From contig JAIUOP010000011.1 in assembly GCA_020161815.1 (NCBI GenBank), positions 1-64,000 on the forward strand: a DNA stretch of 64,000 bases, in the 5' to 3' direction. How positions within the stretch are numbered: position 1 is the first letter of the stretch; every line of letters begins with the position of its first letter. The notes beneath the pieces were generated by a model, which did not search any database, had not been told where the DNA came from, and saw only the letters and a list, made by a program, of their open reading frames with translations. Shown here in pieces: positions 46,137 to 55,077 of this stretch. A program made the translations under genes and the position numbers. The DNA is from Actinomycetota bacterium. GTDB taxonomy: Bacteria; Actinomycetota; Actinomycetes; Actinomycetales; Dermatophilaceae.

Positions 46137-47522
46137 ATGCCTCGTGCGCGCCTCCGATCGGCAGCCACCGGGCGCACGCGCGCCGTCCTGGCTGGGGCGG
46201 CCCTCGTCCTCGTCGTCGGCGCCCTCGGCCCGCCCGCCCTGGCGCAGCCGTCCGGCTCGGCGCTCAGCGGCCTGGGCGCCGACGTCACACCCAGCCAGGG
46301 GCAGGTCGACGCGGCCCGGGCCGCCGTCGGTCGGGCATCCTCCGCGGCCGATCGGGCCCAGGCCGCCTATGACGCCGCGGGGCTCGAGCTCTCCCGGGTG
46401 CAGGGGACCGTCGCCGCCGCCGAGGCCGACGTCCTCGCCGCCGAGGCCGCGCTCACGCGACGGACGGCCGATGCCGGCGCCGCCGCGGAGCAGGCGGCGA
46501 CCTCCGCGACGACGGCCGAGCAGGCCCGCAGCGAGCTGCGCCGCGACGCCGCCCTCGTGTGGCAGGGCCAGGGCGCCCTGGAGGGGGCCGAGGTCTACCT
46601 CTCCAGCGGTGGTCCCCAGGAGGTCGCCGACCGGCTGAGCGCCCTGGACCAGCTCGGGATGCGTCGCCAGGCCCGGCTCGAGCGCGCGACCATCGCGAGC
46701 CGGATGGCGGCGGAGGCCAGGCGCGGGGCGGAGCGAGCCCAGCAGCAACAGCAAGAAGCGGCGGTCGCCGCCCGTGACGCCCGGGACCGCGCGCGGGCCA
46801 CGCTCGACGCGGCCACCGCGCGGGCGCTCGAGCTGCAGCGCGAGCAGGACACCCAGGTCGCCGAGCTGGCCCGCCTCCGCGGTGTGGCCGCGAGCGTCGA
46901 GCAACAGCGTCAGGACGGCCTGGCCGCCGACGCCGCCCGACGAGCCGCCGAGCAGGCCGCGGCGGTCGAGGCCGCCCGCGCGGCCGAGGCGGCGCGCACG
47001 GCACGGGCGGCCGAGGCGGCCCGTGCCGCCAAACCGGCGGCGCCCTCACCCACCACGGTGACCAGCAGCAGCAGCGGGTCGGCGGGGGCAACGCCGGCAA
47101 CCAGCACCTCCAGCACGTCCAGCACCGCGAGCCCGCCACCGAGCAGCGGCACCACGGGCGGCACCGGCAGCACGGTGACCCCGGGCGCCACGGGGAGCGG
47201 AACCGGCCTCACCCCGGACCAGGCTCGTGCCGCCGCACGGGGCATGCTGCCGGCGTGGGGCTTCACCGACGCCCAGTGGCCCTGTCTGGATTCGCTGTGG
47301 ACCGGGGAGAGCGGCTGGCGCTGGTCGGCGCGCAACCCCTGGTCGGGGGCGTACGGCATACCGCAGGCCCTGCCGGCCTCCAAGATGTCCACCGCCGGCG
47401 ACGACTGGCTGACGAACGCGCGCACCCAGATCAGCTGGGGCCTGACCTACATCAAGGGACGCTACGGCACCCCTTGCGGGGCCTGGGACGCCTGGCAGTC
47501 GCGCAGCCCGCACTGGTACTGA
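46137..47522 (+). CDS. secreted coiled-coil protein with transglycosylase-like C-terminus
   Basis: A 461-residue exported protein. A signal peptide (TRAVLAGAALVLVVGALGPP, cut near ALA) is followed by a long Ala/Arg/Glu coiled coil (about 50-300) like those of NlpC/RipA-type cell-wall proteins. A Ser/Thr/Gly/Pro linker (about 305-360) leads to a C-terminal domain with WPCLDSLWTGESGWRWSARN and GAYGIPQALPASKM, the lysozyme-like transglycosylase pattern with Glu in GESGW. It probably acts on peptidoglycan at the cell surface. The ATG has a strong AAGGAG site. Confidence 0.88.
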   Translation: MPRARLRSAATGRTRAVLAGAALVLVVGALGPPALAQPSGSALSGLGADVTPSQGQVDAARAAVGRASSAADRAQAAYDAAGLELSRVQGTVAAAEADVLAAEAALTRRTADAGAAAEQAATSATTAEQARSELRRDAALVWQGQGALEGAEVYLSSGGPQEVADRLSALDQLGMRRQARLERATIASRMAAEARRGAERAQQQQQEAAVAARDARDRARATLDAATARALELQREQDTQVAELARLRGVAASVEQQRQDGLAADAARRAAEQAAAVEAARAAEAARTARAAEAARAAKPAAPSPTTVTSSSSGSAGATPATSTSSTSSTASPPPSSGTTGGTGSTVTPGATGSGTGLTPDQARAAARGMLPAWGFTDAQWPCLDSLWTGESGWRWSARNPWSGAYGIPQALPASKMSTAGDDWLTNARTQISWGLTYIKGRYGTPCGAWDAWQSRSPHWY

Positions 47523-47552
47523 GGGGCCACGGCCGCCGTAGACTGGTGCACG

Positions 47553-47938
47553 GATGAGTCGGCCAGGCGGTCGCGTCGGTGAGCCATCACCGCCGAGGAA
47601 CGTCCGGGCTCCACAGGGCAAGGTGGTGGGTAACACCCACCCGGGGCGACCCGCGGGACAGTGCCACAGAGAACAGACCGCCTCGCGCCCGGTTTCGGCC
47701 GGGAGCGGGGTCAGGGTGAAACGGTGGTGTAAGAGACCACCAGCGATCCGGGTGACCGGATCGGCTCGGTAAACCCCACCTGGAGCAAGCTCAGACAGGA
47801 TGCGCTGAGGGCGGCCCGCCCGAGCATCCGGGTAGAGCGCTGGAGGGCGTCGGCAACGGCGCTCGTAGATGGATGACCGTCGCTCCCCCGCCGGCAACGG
47901 TGCGGGAGAACAGAACCCGGCGTATCGGCCGACTCATC
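47553..47938 (+). ncRNA. rnpB: RNase P RNA, type A
   Basis: The catalytic RNA that trims tRNA 5' ends. The 5' GATGAGTCGGCC pairs with the 3' GGCCGACTCATC (P1). Conserved blocks GAGGAACGTCCGGGCTCC, the GACAGGATGCGCTGAGG region and the 3' ACAGAACCCGGCGTATCGG are present. A promoter -10 TAGACT (47539-47544) lies about 9 bp before the 5' end. The length, near 386 nt, fits the bacterial A type. It ends at the edge of a 54-bp palindrome. Confidence 0.97.
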
Positions 47939-47939
47939 C

Positions 47940-47993
47940 CCCGATTCGAGGTAAAACCGCCGATGATCATCGGCGGTTTTACCTCGAATCGGG
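47940..47993. terminator. 54-bp perfect palindrome, bidirectional terminator
   Basis: Every base from 47940 to 47993 pairs with its mirror partner around TGATCA. The inner arms AAAACCGCCGAT and ATCGGCGGTTTT make a classic bidirectional terminator, while CCCGATTCGAGGT extends it outward. It separates convergent rnpB and an RNase II-like gene; the last codons and the TAA stop of that gene are inside the palindrome. Confidence 0.85.
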
Positions 47994-49424
47994 AGGGGTG
48001 AGGGTGAAGCGGACCGTGCTCGTCGCGATCTCGGCCTCGGTCAGGCGCGCCCGCACCTGGGTGCCCGGCTCCCCCGGACCGGTCGCGCCGGCGACGACCG
48101 CAGGCTCGATCAACTGGATGAGGGCCGAGTCCTTGCGCCGCTCGTTGCGCTCGACGACGACCGCGTCGAAGTCCTCCCCCACCCGACGCTCCAGCACGGC
48201 GGCCTCGGTCGCGTCGACGCACGCCCGGTTGACGGCGTTGGCCAGGGAGTCGGTCGTGCGCATGATCTCGGGCAGCGTGGGCAGGGCCTCGCGCACCCAG
48301 GTCGGGATCTCCTCGCCGGCCGAGATGGCGGCGCACAGGGCCAGCCCGAAGCGGTCGACGAGGCGACGCAGCGGCGCCGTCACGTGGGCGTAGGTGCTCG
48401 CGACCGCGGCGTGGAGGGGCTGCTCGGGCGGCTCACCGTCGAAGGGGGTGTAGCCCGCACCACGGAAGAGGCCGGTGGCTTCATAGATGAGCGCCAGGTG
48501 CTCGGGGTTGTCGCGGTCGAGGGAGCGGAGGAACTCGCCGTAGCTCTGCTTCCCCGACCAGGGAACGCCGAGCGCCTTGGCCATGTGCCGGAAGGCGTCG
48601 ATCGTGCGCTGCTCGGCCGGCGGCATGGTGCGCAGGATGCCGATCCCCGCGCCGAGCATGAGCTCGGCGGCCGCCATCCCGGTCATGAGCGACATCTGGG
48701 CGTTCCAGTCCTCGACGGCGAGCGGCGGCCGGAAGTGGATCGCATAGGACCCGTCCTCGAGGTGGTCGACGACCTGGTCGGGCATCGGCAGGTTGGCGCC
48801 ACCACGGGCCGCCTCGCGGGCCAGTCGCAGCAGGCCGACCTCCTTGAGCAGGACCAGGCGCTCGTCCGCGGTGCCCTCGTCGATGAGCCGCTGCACCTGC
48901 TCGTAGTCGAACCGGTCCCGGCTCCGCACCAGAGCGCGGTACACCTCGACCGAGGTCCCCTCCCCCGAGGCGTCGACGCTCATGTCCCAGACGTAGGCCG
49001 GCGCCACCTGGTCCGGCAGCAGGGACGCGGCCCCCTCCGAGAGCTCCGGCGGGTGCAGCGGGTTGCGCTGGTCCGGGCTGTAGATCGTCTGGCCGCGTCG
49101 ACGCGCCTCGGTGTCGATGGCGCCGCCGGGGGCGACGAAGGCGGTGAGGCAGGCGATGGCATAGCGGACCCGGTAGTTGGGCCCGACGCGTTCGATGTGC
49201 AGGGCCTGGTCCAGGTCCATGGACCCCGGCGGGTCGATCGTGAGGAAGGGCACGTGCGTCTCGTCGCGGGTGACCTCCTCGACGGGATCGGCCGCCACCC
49301 GGCGGGCCTCCTCGACGACCTCGGCCGGGAAGGCACCCGGGACCTTCAGCTCCGCCCGGATCGCGGCATACCGCTGCAGGAGCTCGGTGCTGCCCGGGGC
49401 GACTCTGACGATCTGTTTGGGCAT
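47979..49424 (-). CDS. RNB-domain ribonuclease (short RNase II/R-like)
   Basis: A 481-residue protein with the RNB exonuclease domain. The catalytic acidic cluster is in LTIDPPGSMDLDQAL (about residue 63), and YAHVTAPLRRLVDRFG carries the conserved RNA-contacting segment. It lacks the full cold-shock N-terminal domains of RNase R; the C-terminal 60 residues may be a weak S1-like part. It probably degrades RNA 3' to 5'. The ATG at 49424 follows TAGGTT (49432-49437) by 7 bp. Its stop codon lies inside the 54-bp palindrome. Confidence 0.88.
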   Translation of the reverse strand: MPKQIVRVAPGSTELLQRYAAIRAELKVPGAFPAEVVEEARRVAADPVEEVTRDETHVPFLTIDPPGSMDLDQALHIERVGPNYRVRYAIACLTAFVAPGGAIDTEARRRGQTIYSPDQRNPLHPPELSEGAASLLPDQVAPAYVWDMSVDASGEGTSVEVYRALVRSRDRFDYEQVQRLIDEGTADERLVLLKEVGLLRLAREAARGGANLPMPDQVVDHLEDGSYAIHFRPPLAVEDWNAQMSLMTGMAAAELMLGAGIGILRTMPPAEQRTIDAFRHMAKALGVPWSGKQSYGEFLRSLDRDNPEHLALIYEATGLFRGAGYTPFDGEPPEQPLHAAVASTYAHVTAPLRRLVDRFGLALCAAISAGEEIPTWVREALPTLPEIMRTTDSLANAVNRACVDATEAAVLERRVGEDFDAVVVERNERRKDSALIQLIEPAVVAGATGPGEPGTQVRARLTEAEIATSTVRFTLTPPDSR

Positions 49425-49480
49425 GGAAGGCAACCTACCTGCCCGCTCCCGGCCGCCGGCGTTGGCCGTACCGTGGTCCG

Positions 49481-50233
49481 GTGCTCATCCTCCTCCCGCC
49501 CTCCGAGGGCAAGACCGGCCGTGTGCGGGGCGCGCGCCTGGACCCGGCATCCCTCTCCTTCCCCGAGCTGAAGACGGTGCGGGCGAGAGTCGCCACCGCC
49601 CTCGCCGACGTGAGCGCCGCCGGCGACGCCCCTTCCGTGCTCGGGGTGAGCGCCAACCTCGTCGACGAGATCGCCCGCAACACCGTCCTCGCCACGGCAC
49701 CGACGCTGCCGGCGCTCGAGTGCTACAGCGGCGTCCTCTACGACGCGTTGGCGTATGCCGACCTCTCCCCGGCCGCTCGGCGTCGCGCCAACCGCTGGCT
49801 GGTCGTCGTCTCCGCGCTCTACGGCGCGGTCCGACCCAAGGACCGGATCGCGCCCTACCGCCTCTCGATGGCGGTCAACCTGCCGGGTGTGGGACCACTC
49901 GCGTCGGTGTGGAAGCCGCACCTGGCGCCGCTGCTCACCCAGGCCGCCGGGCGCGGCCTGGTCGTGGACTGCCGTTCGAGCACGTATGCCGCAGCCTGGA
50001 CTCCCACAGGGGAGCTCGCTTCCCGCTGGGTGCAGGTCCACGTGCCCGGCGCGACGCACATGGCCAAGCACACACGTGGACTGGTCGCTGCGGCCATCTG
50101 CGAGCTGGACCGTGAACCCGGGACCCCCGCGGCGCTGGCCGCGGCGCTGGCCGCATCGGGCCGCTTCGAGGTGTCCCTGGCCGAGCCTGCGCGCCCCGGC
50201 CGTCCGTGGACGCTCTCCACCACGCCCGCCTGA
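49481..50233 (+). CDS. yaaA: peroxide stress protein YaaA family
   Basis: A 250-residue DUF328/UPF0246 protein. It starts with LILLPPSEGKTG, the family signature, and contains RWLVVVSALYGAVRPKDRIAPYRLSM in two family blocks. E. coli YaaA lowers iron and DNA damage under peroxide stress and binds DNA. The GTG start at 49481 follows TACCGT (49469-49474) by 6 bp, suggesting a leaderless mRNA. It is divergent from the RNB gene. Confidence 0.9.
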   Translation: MLILLPPSEGKTGRVRGARLDPASLSFPELKTVRARVATALADVSAAGDAPSVLGVSANLVDEIARNTVLATAPTLPALECYSGVLYDALAYADLSPAARRRANRWLVVVSALYGAVRPKDRIAPYRLSMAVNLPGVGPLASVWKPHLAPLLTQAAGRGLVVDCRSSTYAAAWTPTGELASRWVQVHVPGATHMAKHTRGLVAAAICELDREPGTPAALAAALAASGRFEVSLAEPARPGRPWTLSTTPA

Positions 50234-50308
50234 GCAGCCGGACTCTTCCTCACCTCACCGAGGTGGGTGCGCAGGGCGGGATCCCTGACCCCGATGAGCG
50301 CACCCAAC

Positions 50309-50758
50309 TCAGGTCAGCGAGGCGGCGACGGTGGCGGCCAGGTCGTGCACGGCCTCGCGGGCCGCCGCACCCGGCGTCCCGACCAGCTCGAGTGCCGGAG
50401 CCACAGCGCGCCACTGGAGTCCGGTGACGACCCGCTCGATCGACGTCACGGCCCCGGTGGTGTCGTTGTTGCCGTGCACGATCGCGGCATACGGCAGTCC
50501 CACCGTCTCGCGCAGGCAGGGGTAGTAGATCGTGTCGAAGAAGTGCTTGAGGGCACCGGACATCCATCCCAGGTTGGCCGGCGTCACGAGCAGCACCCCG
50601 TCGGCCGTCAGCACGTCGGCCGCGGTCGCCGAGAGGGCTGCGCGGGTGACCACGTCCACCCCCTCGAGGTCGGGATGCCTCGCCCCGGCGAGCGCCGACT
50701 CGAGGACTTCGTCGAGCGCCGGCGACACCGTGTGGTGGACGAGGAGGAGCCGAGGCAT
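50309..50758 (-). CDS. flavodoxin-like / NAD(P)H-dependent FMN reductase-type protein
   Basis: A 149-residue flavodoxin-fold protein. The start LLLVHHTVSPALDEVLES is the phosphate-binding loop region; TPANLGWMSGALKHFFDTIY is the typical second flavin loop and the helix that follows. It likely binds FMN and passes electrons; partners are unknown. It lies 10 bp after metZ in the same direction, and its own -10-like TAGGTC (50766-50771) overlaps the metZ end. Confidence 0.83.
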   Translation of the reverse strand: MPRLLLVHHTVSPALDEVLESALAGARHPDLEGVDVVTRAALSATAADVLTADGVLLVTPANLGWMSGALKHFFDTIYYPCLRETVGLPYAAIVHGNNDTTGAVTSIERVVTGLQWRAVAPALELVGTPGAAAREAVHDLAATVAASLT

Positions 50759-50768
50759 GCGGGCCGAC

Positions 50769-51956
50769 CTACCAGCCGGCGGCCGCGAGCGCCTGCTCGA
50801 TGTCGGCCCTGAGGTCGGCCGGGTCCTCGAGACCCACCGAGATCCGGACCGTGCCGTCGACGATGCCGACCTTCGCCCGGTCCTCGGGCGAGAGCCGGCG
50901 GTGGGTGGTCGTGGCCGGATGGGTCGTCAGCGACTTCGCGTCTCCGAGGTTGTTGGAGATGTCGATGAGGGTGAGTGCGTTCATGAACCGGAACGCCGCC
51001 TCCTTGTCACCATCGAGCTCGAGGGTGAGGACGGTGCCACCACCGGTCATCTGGCGGCGGGCCAGCTCGTGCTGCGGGTGCGAGTCCAGCCACGGGTGCA
51101 GGACCCGCCGGACGCCCGCCCGTCCCTCGAGGGCGGCCGCCATGGCCAGGGCACTGTCGTGCATCCGCTCGACCCGCAGGCGCATCGTCTCCAGGCCCTT
51201 GGTGAGGACCCAGGCGTTGAACGGCGAGAGCGAGGGTCCGGTGTGGCGGACGAGGTTCTTGACCGGGCCCTGGACGAAGTCCGCCGGGCCGAGCACGGCT
51301 CCACCGAGGGTCCGTCCCTGGCCGTCGATGTGCTTGGTCGCCGAGTACACGACGATGTCGGCGCCGTGCTCGAGCGGCCGGCTGAACACGGGGGTGCCGA
51401 AGACGTTGTCGACGACGACCTTGGCGCCCGCGGCGTGGGCCAGCGCACTGACCGCGCCGATGTCGACGAGCTCCATCATCGGGTTGCTCGGCGTCTCGAA
51501 GAAGACCGCCGTCGTGGGGACCGAGAGGGCCTCGCGCCACTGGTCGAGGTCGCTGCCGTCGACGAGCACGGTCTCCACCCCGAACCGCGGCAGGATCTCG
51601 TCGACGATGACGAAGCACGAGCCGAAGAGGGCGCGGGAGGCCACGAGCCGATCGCCCTGCCCGCAGAGTGCCGCCAGGGCGAGCCAGACCGCCGCCATCC
51701 CCGAGGCCGCGGAGTAGCAGGCTTCAGCCCCTTCGAGCCGACGCAGCCGCTCCTCGAACATCGTGACCGTGGGGTTGCTGTAGCGGCTGTAGATGTAGTG
51801 CTCGACCTCGTCCTTGAAGGCCGCCTCGGCCTGCTCCGCCGACTCGTAGACGAAGCCAGAAGTCAGGTAGAGCGCCTCAGCGGTCTCGTCGAAACCGCTG
51901 CGGGACAACCCTCCCCGCACGGCGATGGTGTCGGGCGACCAGGCGTGGTCGGTCAT
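50769..51956 (-). CDS. metZ: O-succinylhomoserine/O-acetylhomoserine sulfhydrylase
   Basis: PLP enzyme of methionine synthesis that makes homocysteine from an activated homoserine and sulfide. The 395-residue Cys/Met-metabolism protein shows YSRYSNPTVTMFEERLRRLE, SAASGMAAVW, the cofactor Asp in VVVDNVFGTP and the Schiff-base lysine in VYSATKHIDGQG (about 207). A rhodanese gene ends 5 bp upstream, suggesting joint sulfur use, as in many actinobacteria where metZ follows a rhodanese. Confidence 0.93.
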   Translation of the reverse strand: MTDHAWSPDTIAVRGGLSRSGFDETAEALYLTSGFVYESAEQAEAAFKDEVEHYIYSRYSNPTVTMFEERLRRLEGAEACYSAASGMAAVWLALAALCGQGDRLVASRALFGSCFVIVDEILPRFGVETVLVDGSDLDQWREALSVPTTAVFFETPSNPMMELVDIGAVSALAHAAGAKVVVDNVFGTPVFSRPLEHGADIVVYSATKHIDGQGRTLGGAVLGPADFVQGPVKNLVRHTGPSLSPFNAWVLTKGLETMRLRVERMHDSALAMAAALEGRAGVRRVLHPWLDSHPQHELARRQMTGGGTVLTLELDGDKEAAFRFMNALTLIDISNNLGDAKSLTTHPATTTHRRLSPEDRAKVGIVDGTVRISVGLEDPADLRADIEQALAAAGW

Positions 51957-51961
51957 GGCAC

Positions 51962-52375
51962 TCAGCCCTGCTTCCAGGCGAGGCCGACGTTCTTCCACCC
52001 GTTCACGGCGCGGTGGCCCTGCGCGTCGTGGGCGCCCTCGAAGCCGTCGAGGATGTTGTGCGCCGGTCCGAGACCGGCGGCCGTGGCCGCCGCCGCGGCC
52101 GCCTGCGAGCGCACGCCGGAGCGGCACAGGAAGTACATCGGCCGCCCCTCCTCGACCCCGGCGGCCCGCAGCTGCTCCACGAAGGCGGGGTTGACGGCCC
52201 CGTCGGGGTAGCCCAGCCACTCGACGAGCACCAGCGGCGCACAGTCCTCCGGGAGCACCGGGACGCCGACGTAGGTCCACTCGGCGCGCGTCCGGACGTC
52301 GACGAGCACGCCGCGCTCGGGACCGGTGACCGCGGCATACGCGTCCTGGGGGGTGACATCTCCGGCATAGGTCAT
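51962..52375 (-). CDS. rhodanese-like sulfurtransferase
   Basis: A 137-residue single-domain rhodanese. The active-site loop is CRSGVRS with the persulfide Cys (about residue 83), after VLVDVRTRAEWTYVGVP. It probably hands sulfur to metZ or another acceptor; metZ starts 5 bp downstream. TACGCT (52383-52388) is 7 bp before the ATG, suggesting a leaderless mRNA. The region 52376-52475 holds this promoter and a GTATGCCG copy at 52434. Confidence 0.92.
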   Translation of the reverse strand: MTYAGDVTPQDAYAAVTGPERGVLVDVRTRAEWTYVGVPVLPEDCAPLVLVEWLGYPDGAVNPAFVEQLRAAGVEEGRPMYFLCRSGVRSQAAAAAATAAGLGPAHNILDGFEGAHDAQGHRAVNGWKNVGLAWKQG

Positions 52376-52475
52376 GCGCGACAGCGTAGGCCGACGCGCG
52401 GGTGCCGCGGTCCCCGTCTCGACTCGCGAGGCGGTATGCCGTGGGCCGGGCTTCCGCAGCCGGCTCCCGCCCCGC

Positions 52476-53675
52476 TCAGGTGCGGTTGACGAAGGCGAGC
52501 TGGATCTCGCCGTTCTCCCAGGCCTCGACCGCCGTGAGCGAGCCCGGCGCGATCGCGAGCCGCCACGCCTTGTCGTCGTCGAGCCCGAGCAGGTGGGCGA
52601 GGAGGACGAAGATGACCATCCGGTGGGAGACGAGGATCGTCGTGCCCCCCTCGGCCAGCAGCCGCTCCCAGGCGGGGATGACGCGCGCGGCGAGGTCGAT
52701 GCGCGACTCCCCTCCGGGTGCGGCGTAGCTGCCGTCCACGCGCATCCGCTGGAAGCCGCGCTCGGGGTCCTTGAGCAGGTCGCTGATGAGCGCCCCGTCC
52801 CAGGACCCGAAGCCCTGCTCGTCGAAGTCGGCGTCGGCACACGCCTCCGCCCCGATCGCCTCGGCGATGGCGGCGCCGGTCTCGATCGCCCGAGCGAGGG
52901 AGGAGGTGACGACGCGGGCCGGGCGTCCGGCGAGCAGGTGGCCGATGGCGCGACCGGCGGCGGCGGCCTGGGCCTGGCCCGCGGTCGAGAGCGAGGGGTC
53001 GGCGCCGCCGCGGCCGTCGAGGCGTCCCTCCTCGGTGAACGCGGTGACTCCGTGGCGGACGATGACGACGCGGGTGACGGCCCCCCGCCCCGGACCCCGC
53101 GGCGTGGGCGAGGGGATGGACGACCCACCGGTTTCGGTGACCCCGGGCCCCTCGGGTGCCTCCTCGACCGTGGGCAGGTCGTCGACAGCCGCCTCCCCAC
53201 CGAAGGTCCGGTCGACGCTCTCCCCGTCCATGGCGATGTTGGAGAGGGCATCGGCGGCCTTGTTCTGCTCGCGCGGGATCCAGGTGAAGGTGACCGACCC
53301 ACCCGCCGCTCGGCAGCGCTGGACGAGGTCGCGGGCCTCGAGTGCGAGGCGGCGCATGTCCTCGTGCTTGATCTTCCACCGGCCCGACATCTGCTCGACG
53401 ACGAGCTTGGAGTCCATGCGGGCCTCGATGTGCGCACCCTCGTCCACGGCGAGCGCGGCCTCGAGTCCGGCGATCAACCCGGTGTACTCCGCCACGTTGT
53501 TCGAGGCCAGGCCGAGGGGCTCGGCACGTTCGGCGAGGAGTGCACCGGTCTCGGCGTCCCGGACGAGGGCGCCGAAGCCGGCCACACCCGGGTTGCCCCG
53601 CGAGCCCCCATCGGCCTCGACGACGAGGCGACGACCCGGTCGCCCCGATGGCCCCGCTCGCCCCGGCCGGCTCAC
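52476..53675 (-). CDS. bifunctional RNase H / CobC-type phosphatase
   Basis: A 399-residue fusion like mycobacterial Rv2228c. The N half is RNase HI, with acidic residues in VEADGGSRGNPGVAG, NNVAEYTGLIAGLEAAL, ARMDSKLVVEQM and NKAADALSN; it cuts RNA in RNA-DNA hybrids. After a Pro/Gly-rich linker (about 150-200) the C half is a histidine phosphatase with VVIVRHGVTAF and ILVSHRMVI, like alpha-ribazole phosphatase of cobalamin synthesis. The GTG start overlaps the stop of the zinc-ribbon gene by four bases. Confidence 0.93.
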   Translation of the reverse strand: MSRPGRAGPSGRPGRRLVVEADGGSRGNPGVAGFGALVRDAETGALLAERAEPLGLASNNVAEYTGLIAGLEAALAVDEGAHIEARMDSKLVVEQMSGRWKIKHEDMRRLALEARDLVQRCRAAGGSVTFTWIPREQNKAADALSNIAMDGESVDRTFGGEAAVDDLPTVEEAPEGPGVTETGGSSIPSPTPRGPGRGAVTRVVIVRHGVTAFTEEGRLDGRGGADPSLSTAGQAQAAAAGRAIGHLLAGRPARVVTSSLARAIETGAAIAEAIGAEACADADFDEQGFGSWDGALISDLLKDPERGFQRMRVDGSYAAPGGESRIDLAARVIPAWERLLAEGGTTILVSHRMVIFVLLAHLLGLDDDKAWRLAIAPGSLTAVEAWENGEIQLAFVNRT

Positions 53676-54409
53676 AGCCCGGACTCGGCCGTCCGCACGA
53701 GGATGCGGCGGCACTCCTCGCAGCGAAGCACCTCGTCAGCGCTCGCGGCCCGGATGCGGTCGAGGTCGACCTGGTTGAGCTCGAGCTGGCAGCCGCCGCA
53801 GCGGCGCCGGGACAGGGCCGCTGCCCCGATCCCGCTCGTGGCCCGGATCTTGTCGTAGAGGTCCACGAGGTCCTGTCCCGCCCCGGAGACCAGGTCGGCC
53901 CGTGGGGCGGCCACCGATCGGGCCTCGGCATCGAGCTCGGCCAGGCGGGCGTCCCGCCGCTCCTCGAGACCGGCGATCCGCTCCCCCAGCTCGCCGCGAC
54001 CGCGCTCCAACTTGCGGACGTCGGACTCGGCGGCCTCGGCCCGCTCCATGACCTCGAGCTCGACCTCCTCGAGCTCACCCTGACGCCGCGCGAGCGACTC
54101 GAGCTCGTGCTGCAGGGCCTGCAGGTCCTTGGCGGTGCCGGTGCCGGCGTCGAGGCGGGCGCGGTCGCGCGCGGCCCGGTCGCGCACGAGCTGGACGTCG
54201 GCCTCGGCCTTGGCGATCTCGCGCTGGATGTCGCCGAGCTCGGTGCGGGCCCGGATCAGCTGGTCGTCGATGAGGCCGGCCTTGTGGTTGAGGTCGGCGA
54301 GCTCGACCAGCTCCGGCAGGTGGCTGCGCGCGTGGGCGATCTGGGCCAGGCGGGTGTCGATGGACTGCAGGTCGAGCAGGCGGAGCTGACGCTCGGGAGC
54401 GGCTTTCAC
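53672..54409 (-). CDS. C4-type zinc-ribbon coiled-coil protein
   Basis: A 245-residue protein with a long alpha-helical hairpin coiled coil (about 5-175) and a C-terminal zinc ribbon with CGGCQLEL and RCEECRRIL. The mycobacterial homologue Rv2229c also precedes the RNase H gene, and the family is linked to ribosome-associated control. The GTG at 54409 follows GGAGG with a CGGCATAC copy (54409-54416) in the spacer. Its stop overlaps the RNase H/CobC start. Confidence 0.88.
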   Translation of the reverse strand: MKAAPERQLRLLDLQSIDTRLAQIAHARSHLPELVELADLNHKAGLIDDQLIRARTELGDIQREIAKAEADVQLVRDRAARDRARLDAGTGTAKDLQALQHELESLARRQGELEEVELEVMERAEAAESDVRKLERGRGELGERIAGLEERRDARLAELDAEARSVAAPRADLVSGAGQDLVDLYDKIRATSGIGAAALSRRRCGGCQLELNQVDLDRIRAASADEVLRCEECRRILVRTAESGL

Positions 54410-54443
54410 GGCATACCTCCGATGGGGTTTCTCGAGCGGGTGG

Positions 54444-54519
54444 TGGTGGGCCCGGCCGGGCTCGAACCGACGACATCCACGGTGTAAACGTGGCGCTCTA
54501 CCAACTGAGCTACAGGCCC
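54444..54519 (-). tRNA. tRNA-Val (anticodon TAC)
   Basis: A complete 76-nt cloverleaf on the minus strand. The acceptor GGGCCTG pairs with CGGGCCC (one G-T pair); the anticodon stem CCACG/CGTGG encloses TTTACAC with anticodon TAC; the T loop is TTCGAGC. The 3' CCA is encoded. It lies upstream of the zinc-ribbon gene. Confidence 0.97.
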
Positions 54520-54557
54520 GCGCCGCCGAAGTCGCGGCGGCGGGGTGCCCCATTGTG

Positions 54558-55052
54558 TCAGGCCGGGAGGGCGCCCTCTGCGAGGTCGCCGAGGACCTCG
54601 TGGAATCCGCTGAAGTCGCGGCGCTCACCCGGGGCGTTGACCAGCGCCCAACGCACGACCCCGTCGGTGTCGATGAGGAAGGTGCCGCGCACGGCGAAGC
54701 CCCTCTCGTGGAGGACGCCGAAGGAGCGCGCGACCTCGCCGTGCGGCCAGAAGTCGGACAGGAGGGGGAAGAAGTAGGCCTCCCGGTCGGCCCACGCCCG
54801 GAGCGAGAACGAGGGGTCGCAGGAGATCGTGACGACCTGGACACGGTCGTTGTCGAAGCGGCCGAGGTCGTCACGGATCTCGGTGAGCTCCCCCGTGCAG
54901 AGGCCGCTGAAGGCGAACGGGAAGAAGACGACCAGCACGGCGCGGTCCGCGCGGGCGCTGGACAGGGTGAAGGTCGACCCGGACTGGTCGAGCAGGGTGA
55001 AGTCGGGTGCGAGGTCGCCGATCGAGAGGGGGGTGTCGCGTCCGTCAGGCAT
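54558..55052 (-). CDS. AhpE-like peroxiredoxin
   Basis: A 164-residue thiol peroxidase. The peroxidatic cysteine is in FPFAFSGLCTGELTEIRDD (about residue 52), followed by the typical SCDPSFSLRAWADRE. There is no clear resolving Cys, so it is probably a 1-Cys enzyme like mycobacterial AhpE, reducing peroxides with an outside thiol. As in mycobacteria, it lies near a DUF3052 gene and aceE. Confidence 0.92.
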   Translation of the reverse strand: MPDGRDTPLSIGDLAPDFTLLDQSGSTFTLSSARADRAVLVVFFPFAFSGLCTGELTEIRDDLGRFDNDRVQVVTISCDPSFSLRAWADREAYFFPLLSDFWPHGEVARSFGVLHERGFAVRGTFLIDTDGVVRWALVNAPGERRDFSGFHEVLGDLAEGALPA

Positions 55053-55077
55053 GGCGCCAGTGTCGCACCTGCCGGTG

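Noticed and set aside
47940-47993. Palindrome as an integration site or tRNA remnant
   Set aside because: Only a weak likeness to a tRNA T-arm; no integrase, tRNA fragment or direct repeat is nearby.
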